Positions 5,782 to 6,796 of a stretch of 6,796 nucleotides of DNA are shown here, piece by piece. Where the stretch lies: positions 1 to 6,796 of the forward strand of contig JBCCFC010000752.1 in assembly GCA_039029935.1 (NCBI GenBank). The letters run 5' to 3'. Source of the stretch: G039029935 sp039029935 (lineage in GTDB: Bacteria > Chloroflexota > Anaerolineae > Caldilineales > Caldilineaceae). Position numbers and translations under genes: made by a program. Below the pieces are notes generated by a model. The model had not been told where the DNA came from, made no database searches, and was given only the letters and a program-made list of their open reading frames with translations. Positions within the stretch are counted from its first letter, which is position 1. Every line of letters begins with the position of its first letter.

Positions 5782-6528
5782 TTATGATGACTGTTTGTCA
5801 AAAAATGCGCGTAATTTTTTCAATGTGCGATGATGTTGTACCTTCACCGCTCCCTGTGTTTTTCCCAGATACTCACCAATTTCGGCAAAGGAAAAGTTCT
5901 TATCATGCCGAAGCCGCAGAATGATGCGTTGTTCTGTCGTTAGTTTTCGTGCCGCAGCATAGAGCGTTTCATTGGCAGCATGTTGGATCCCTGGCATAAA
6001 CAACTCGGCCAGCAGCAAATCGTCATCATTCTCGGTCACGTCAACTGGCGAATCTATAGCATCAATCTCTTCTGTATCTGTCCTTTCTATATCTGGCATT
6101 TCTGCATCTGGCATTTCTGCATCTGGCACCCGCAGTTTGGACCAGATAAAGGACTCAATCGCATCCAATGAGACTGTGTTGTACTTTTCCCGATGGAATT
6201 GCTTGATACGGTTGGCGGCACATTGGAAAAGCCACGCCCGTAATGGATCAGCACTTTTGGCATTGGTGCACCATTGGAAATGGAACAAGTCTTCATAGGC
6301 CACGAGCCAAACTTGGCTAAAGATATCTTTGGCATCTGAATCAATCCCATCCGTGCGCGAATAGATAAAGTCCCAAATCGGGCGTGAATATCGGTTGTAA
6401 ATAGTTGTGAACGCTGCTTGACGCTCGTTTTCCGAACCATTCTGGAAAATATCAATCAACGTTTTTGAGTCTTGCGCTACCCATTGTATGGGTTGCAATT
6501 CTGTCTGAGACGGCCATTCCAAAGACAT
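5782..6528 (-). CDS. ECF-type RNA polymerase sigma factor with long acidic linker
   Basis: Alternative sigma factor of the sigma-70 family, 248 residues, that would direct RNA polymerase to its own promoters. Region 2 is at about 40-112: AFTTIYNRYSRPIWDFIYSR, then DSDAKDIFSQVWLVAYED and the WLFQCAANRIKQFHRE helix used in -10 recognition. Region 4 is at about 191-243: RKLTTEQRIILRLRHDKNFSFAEIGEYLG then TQGAVKVQHHRTLKKLR, a standard -35-binding HTH. There is no region 1 or 3, as in ECF sigmas. It is longer than the usual 170-200 residues because the linker (about 113-190) is expanded and very acidic, with PDAEM repeats at 135-144. The start at 6528 has only a weak GGA six bases upstream. The next gene begins nine bases past the stop and probably encodes its regulator. 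The ECF group and target promoters cannot be read from the sequence. Confidence 0.92.
   Translation of the reverse strand: MSLEWPSQTELQPIQWVAQDSKTLIDIFQNGSENERQAAFTTIYNRYSRPIWDFIYSRTDGIDSDAKDIFSQVWLVAYEDLFHFQWCTNAKSADPLRAWLFQCAANRIKQFHREKYNTVSLDAIESFIWSKLRVPDAEMPDAEMPDIERTDTEEIDAIDSPVDVTENDDDLLLAELFMPGIQHAANETLYAAARKLTTEQRIILRLRHDKNFSFAEIGEYLGKTQGAVKVQHHRTLKKLRAFFDKQSS
6091..6129. repeat. 15-bp tandem repeat in the sigma factor linker
   Basis: ATCTGGCATTTCTGC occurs at 6091-6105 and 6106-6120 without change, and a partial third unit runs from 6121 to 6129. It keeps frame and encodes the PDAEM repeats between regions 2 and 4. Perfect identity of the first two units suggests a recent duplication that may vary between strains. 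Confidence 0.9.
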
Positions 6529-6796
6529 ATGTTATCCAACTTATACTCGAACCGTAAATGTGATGTGAGCAATGCCCGTAATCATGTTGAGTGCGATTTA
6601 ATCTGTACCCTGAATACCTGCTGCTATTAGTATAGGCAATGGGGTTACACTTCCGGGTTGTTCAGTTCTCGTTTTCGAAGGGGCGCACCCTTGCGGTCGC
6701 CCTAGCGTGCAAACTAGCTGACTAGCTGAGGTGCTAGGGCGAGAACTGTAACGCAACATTAATTGAGTGCAGCGCTTCATCCCTCCCACACTTGCA
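6529..6796. other. Gene-free leader region upstream of the sigma factor gene
   Basis: Apart from the nested hairpin at 6663-6748, I recognise no gene here. A 63-codon minus-strand frame (6789-6598) crosses the hairpin and is probably chance. On the minus strand TATAAG lies 13 to 18 bases before the sigma start codon and would give a nearly leaderless transcript. TTGCCT followed 17 bases later by TATTCA, further upstream, is another weak promoter candidate. Neither is convincing. The promoter of the sigma/HTH pair should lie in this region or beyond the right edge. Confidence 0.4.
6663..6748. repeat. Nested hairpin upstream of the sigma factor gene
   Basis: Outer arms CAGTTCTCG (6663-6671) and CGAGAACTG (6740-6748) enclose two smaller hairpins. 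One is GGGCG plus ACC paired with GGT plus CGCCC (6681-6702, one bulged C). The other is a perfect 10-bp stem, TCGCCCTAGC at 6697-6706 with 6733-6742, whose loop holds two tandem CTAGCTGA units (6714-6729). The outer and second stems share bases 6740-6742, and the two small hairpins share 6697-6702, so they cannot all form fully at once. The GGGCGCACCC..GGTCGCCC part resembles dispersed hairpin repeats seen in many bacterial genomes. Confidence 0.75.

Noticed and set aside
6598..6789. 63-codon minus-strand open frame upstream of the sigma gene
   Set aside because: It crosses the nested hairpin at 6663-6748 and looks like chance coding.

Overview
The window is a five-gene stretch, all transcribed from the minus strand (right to left as printed). 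The lipoprotein style (a Cys22 lipobox followed by a long Ala/Glu/Thr-rich tether), the permeases with enlarged extracytoplasmic loops, the single-pass HTH-TM protein beside an ECF sigma factor, and the many intergenic hairpin repeats together suggest a Chloroflexota bacterium (Anaerolineae/Caldilineae-like). That placement is an inference from overall character; there is no rRNA or marker gene here to settle it.

Layout in the direction of transcription. At 6529-6796 there is a gene-free leader with a compact nested hairpin (6663-6748). An ECF-type sigma factor follows (6528-5782), with an unusually long acidic linker that carries 15-bp tandem repeats. Nine bases later starts an XRE-type helix-turn-helix protein with one membrane segment and a short extracytoplasmic tail (5772-4816). 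It is probably co-transcribed with the sigma factor and is a candidate membrane-bound partner or anti-sigma factor. After a hairpin repeat (copy 2, about 4639-4824) and a probable promoter region comes a peptide-type ABC importer operon: a family 5 substrate-binding lipoprotein (4530-2785), a DppB-type permease (2634-1570) and a DppC-type permease (1308-271). It ends at a very clear intrinsic terminator (191-226). No ATPase gene is present between the permeases and the terminator, so the transporter must borrow ATPases encoded elsewhere.

The gaps hold more structure than expected. The gap between the sigma/HTH pair and the importer, and the gap between the two permease genes, carry two copies of one hairpin family. 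Their stems differ by two compensatory base-pair changes. The gap between the binding protein and the first permease is filled by a different mosaic of short GGTAGGTC-type repeats. Thus each boundary inside or just upstream of the transporter operon is occupied by an inverted repeat without a U-tract, while the operon end has a classical terminator. I see no phage, IS transposase, CRISPR, tRNA or rRNA. The genes look intact. The most interesting items are the sigma factor/HTH-TM pair, with its His-rich segment and Cys-bracketed glycine loop, and the covarying hairpin family.
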